Below are positions 5,130 to 6,598 of a stretch of 6,598 nt of DNA, piece after piece (position 1 is the first letter of the stretch; each line of letters starts with the position of its first letter). Source of the DNA: Verrucomicrobiota bacterium (GTDB taxonomy: Bacteria; Verrucomicrobiota; Verrucomicrobiia; Chthoniobacterales; UBA10450); the NCBI GenBank assembly GCA_003219335.1, contig QHOF01000144.1, positions 1 to 6,598 of the forward strand, read 5' to 3'. The translations under genes were made by a program, and so were the position numbers. The notes under the pieces are model-generated. The model had not been told where the DNA came from. It saw only the letters and a list, made by a program, of their open reading frames with translations, and ran no database searches.

Positions 5130-6598
5130 ATGCCCGCCGAGATTAAACAGGAGATCGCGCTCGAAATCGCCCACGTCCTCTTCATCGACATCGTGGCGTA
5201 TTCCAAGATGGCGATGGACGACCAGCGCGCTGCCATTGAGAAGCTGAACCGGATTGTCCAGTCAACGGACGAATTTCGAAAAGCAGAAAGCGAAAACCGG
5301 TTGCTCAAGATCGCGACCGGCGATGGCATGGCGCTGATCTTCTACCATAGCCCGGAAGATCCGGTGGAATGCGCGCTGGAGATCAGTCGTGCGGTAAAGG
5401 AGCAACACCTAGAGCTGCGATTGCGCATGGGCATCAATAGCGGGCCAGTGAGCGGCGTTGTCGATGTCACTGGTCGCGCCAATGTCGCCGGTGCGGGCAT
5501 TAACATGGCGCAGCGAGTGATGGATTGCGGCGATGCTGGCCACATCCTCTTGTCTAAGCGGGTCGCGGAAGACCTCGAGCAATTTAAACATTGGCGACCT
5601 CATCTTTATCACCTCGGCGAATGCGAAGTGAAACACGGCGAAAAGATCGAGATCGTAAATCTTTTCACAGCGGAACTTGGTAATTCCGAAAGACCGAAGC
5701 GCCTCACGGCACCAGCGCAGAAAACCGAATCCGTGCCGCTCCCGGGAGAGCGCGCTCCTTCGCGCAAGCTAGCTTTGATCATCGCAGCTTGTGTCGCAAT
5801 TGCTGCATTGCTGATTGGAGGCTTTCTTTTCTGGCAACGGCAGACACCGAAGACATCCGCCGCCACGTCAGGTATTCCGGAAAAAAGCATCGCAGTGCTT
5901 CCGTTCGAGAACCTGAGCAGCGACAAGGAGAACGCCTATTTTGCTGACGGCATTCAGGACGAAATCCTGACGCGCGTATCGAAGATTGCCGACCTAAAAG
6001 TCATCTCGCGCACCTCGACCCAGCATTACAAGAGCGCGCCGGACAATCTGTCTGAGATCGCAAAGCAACTTGGTGTCGCGCACATTCTGGAAGGAAGCGT
6101 CCAGAAGAGCGGTGACTCGGTGCGGGTAAACGTGCAGTTAATCAAAGCAGCCAACGATTCTCATGTTTGGGCCGATACCTTTGATCGTAAACTGACTGAC
6201 ATTTTCTCGGTCGAAAGCGAAGTAGCGAAAGCGGTCGCCGATCAATTGCGAGCGCACCTTACCGGTCGCGAAGAACAAGTCATCGCCGCCAAACCTACAG
6301 ACAATCCCGAGGCTTACGACGCCTACCTGCGTGGTCTGGCTTACACACTGAAGCCTGGGATCCTACCGCCCAACTCCCTTGGCGCACAGAAATATCTGAG
6401 AGAAGCGGTGCGGTTGGATCCGAGGTTCGCCCTTGCTTGGGCGCTGCTGTCAGTCGTAGAGGCGCGTGGCTATCTCACAGCGACGCTTCAACCAACGATC
6501 GCCCTTCGTGAAGAGGCACGGCAGGCAGCCGAAACCGCGCTCACTCTTCAGCCCAATCTCGGCGAGGCCGTATGGGCCAATGGCCATTACCACTACGC
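5130..6598 (+). CDS. Class III adenylate/guanylate cyclase-like protein with TolB-N-like and TPR regions, 3' end off the window
   Basis: 489 codons are visible and open to the right edge. Residues 12-180 are a class III cyclase homology domain: FIDIVAYS with metal Asp D20, ATGDGMALIF with metal Asp D65, RMGINSGP, then GINMAQRV with the transition-state pair N125 and R129. A single transmembrane helix lies at about 214-234 (LALIIAACVAIAALLIGGFL). Residues 252-378 (KSIAVLPFENLSSDKENAYF, HILEGSVQ, WADTFDR) are the TolB-N/FlgO-like region common in such proteins. TPR-like helices begin near 392 (NPEAYDAYLRGLAY, then YLREAVRLDP). The cyclase half is cytoplasmic and the C-terminal part probably periplasmic. 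Residues aligned with the usual base-recognition Lys and Asp appear to be I61 and A122, so nucleotide specificity or activity is uncertain. The gene is divergent from the citrate-cleavage operon. The whole resembles a multi-copy family that I associate with soil Verrucomicrobiota. Confidence 0.85.
   Translation, partial: MPAEIKQEIALEIAHVLFIDIVAYSKMAMDDQRAAIEKLNRIVQSTDEFRKAESENRLLKIATGDGMALIFYHSPEDPVECALEISRAVKEQHLELRLRMGINSGPVSGVVDVTGRANVAGAGINMAQRVMDCGDAGHILLSKRVAEDLEQFKHWRPHLYHLGECEVKHGEKIEIVNLFTAELGNSERPKRLTAPAQKTESVPLPGERAPSRKLALIIAACVAIAALLIGGFLFWQRQTPKTSAATSGIPEKSIAVLPFENLSSDKENAYFADGIQDEILTRVSKIADLKVISRTSTQHYKSAPDNLSEIAKQLGVAHILEGSVQKSGDSVRVNVQLIKAANDSHVWADTFDRKLTDIFSVESEVAKAVADQLRAHLTGREEQVIAAKPTDNPEAYDAYLRGLAYTLKPGILPPNSLGAQKYLREAVRLDPRFALAWALLSVVEARGYLTATLQPTIALREEARQAAETALTLQPNLGEAVWANGHYHY

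Noticed and set aside
4641..5174. Minus-strand open frame of 177 codons spanning the divergent intergenic region
   Set aside because: It overlaps the SucC-like gene out of frame and the REP-like repeats, and its translation is Arg-rich with no domain.

Overview
The window looks like part of a soil-type Verrucomicrobiota chromosome, possibly from a metagenome-assembled genome. This is inferred from the moderately high GC content, the adenylate-cyclase/TolB-N/TPR signalling protein, the secreted PQQ-like propeller protein, and the double-hairpin intergenic repeats. No rRNA or other marker gene is present to confirm it.

Layout: (1) Positions 1-718, minus strand, hold the 5' part of a gene for a secreted PQQ/BamB-like beta-propeller protein. 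It runs off the left edge and is broken by a net one-base frameshift near 469. (2) Positions 719-980 hold no gene, only the leader of that gene and a dyad just after the stop of the next gene. (3) Positions 981-4890, minus strand, form a tight operon-like run in the transcription order: a SucC-like ATP-grasp acyl-CoA synthetase beta subunit with an extra C-terminal region; a small antitoxin; an overlapping RelE/ParE-type toxin; and a SucD-like alpha subunit fused to a citryl-CoA lyase (citrate-synthase-like) module. (4) Positions 4891-5129 form a divergent intergenic region with two inverted copies of a double-hairpin REP-like element and a separate dyad upstream of the next gene. (5) Positions 5130-6598, plus strand, hold the 5' part of a membrane-anchored class III cyclase-like protein with TolB-N-like and TPR regions, cut by the right edge.

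Together the beta and alpha/lyase proteins have the parts of an ATP-citrate-lyase or citryl-CoA-synthetase plus citryl-CoA-lyase system: citrate + ATP + CoA to acetyl-CoA + oxaloacetate + ADP + phosphate. Two features stand out. A toxin-antitoxin pair sits between the two subunit genes. The alpha-lyase fusion depends on one A in a run of four: without it the SucD-like protein would stop at its normal family C-terminus, 14 bases before an ATG with a near-perfect Shine-Dalgarno that would start a standalone lyase. The cyclase gene is divergent from this operon; a functional link is only a possibility.
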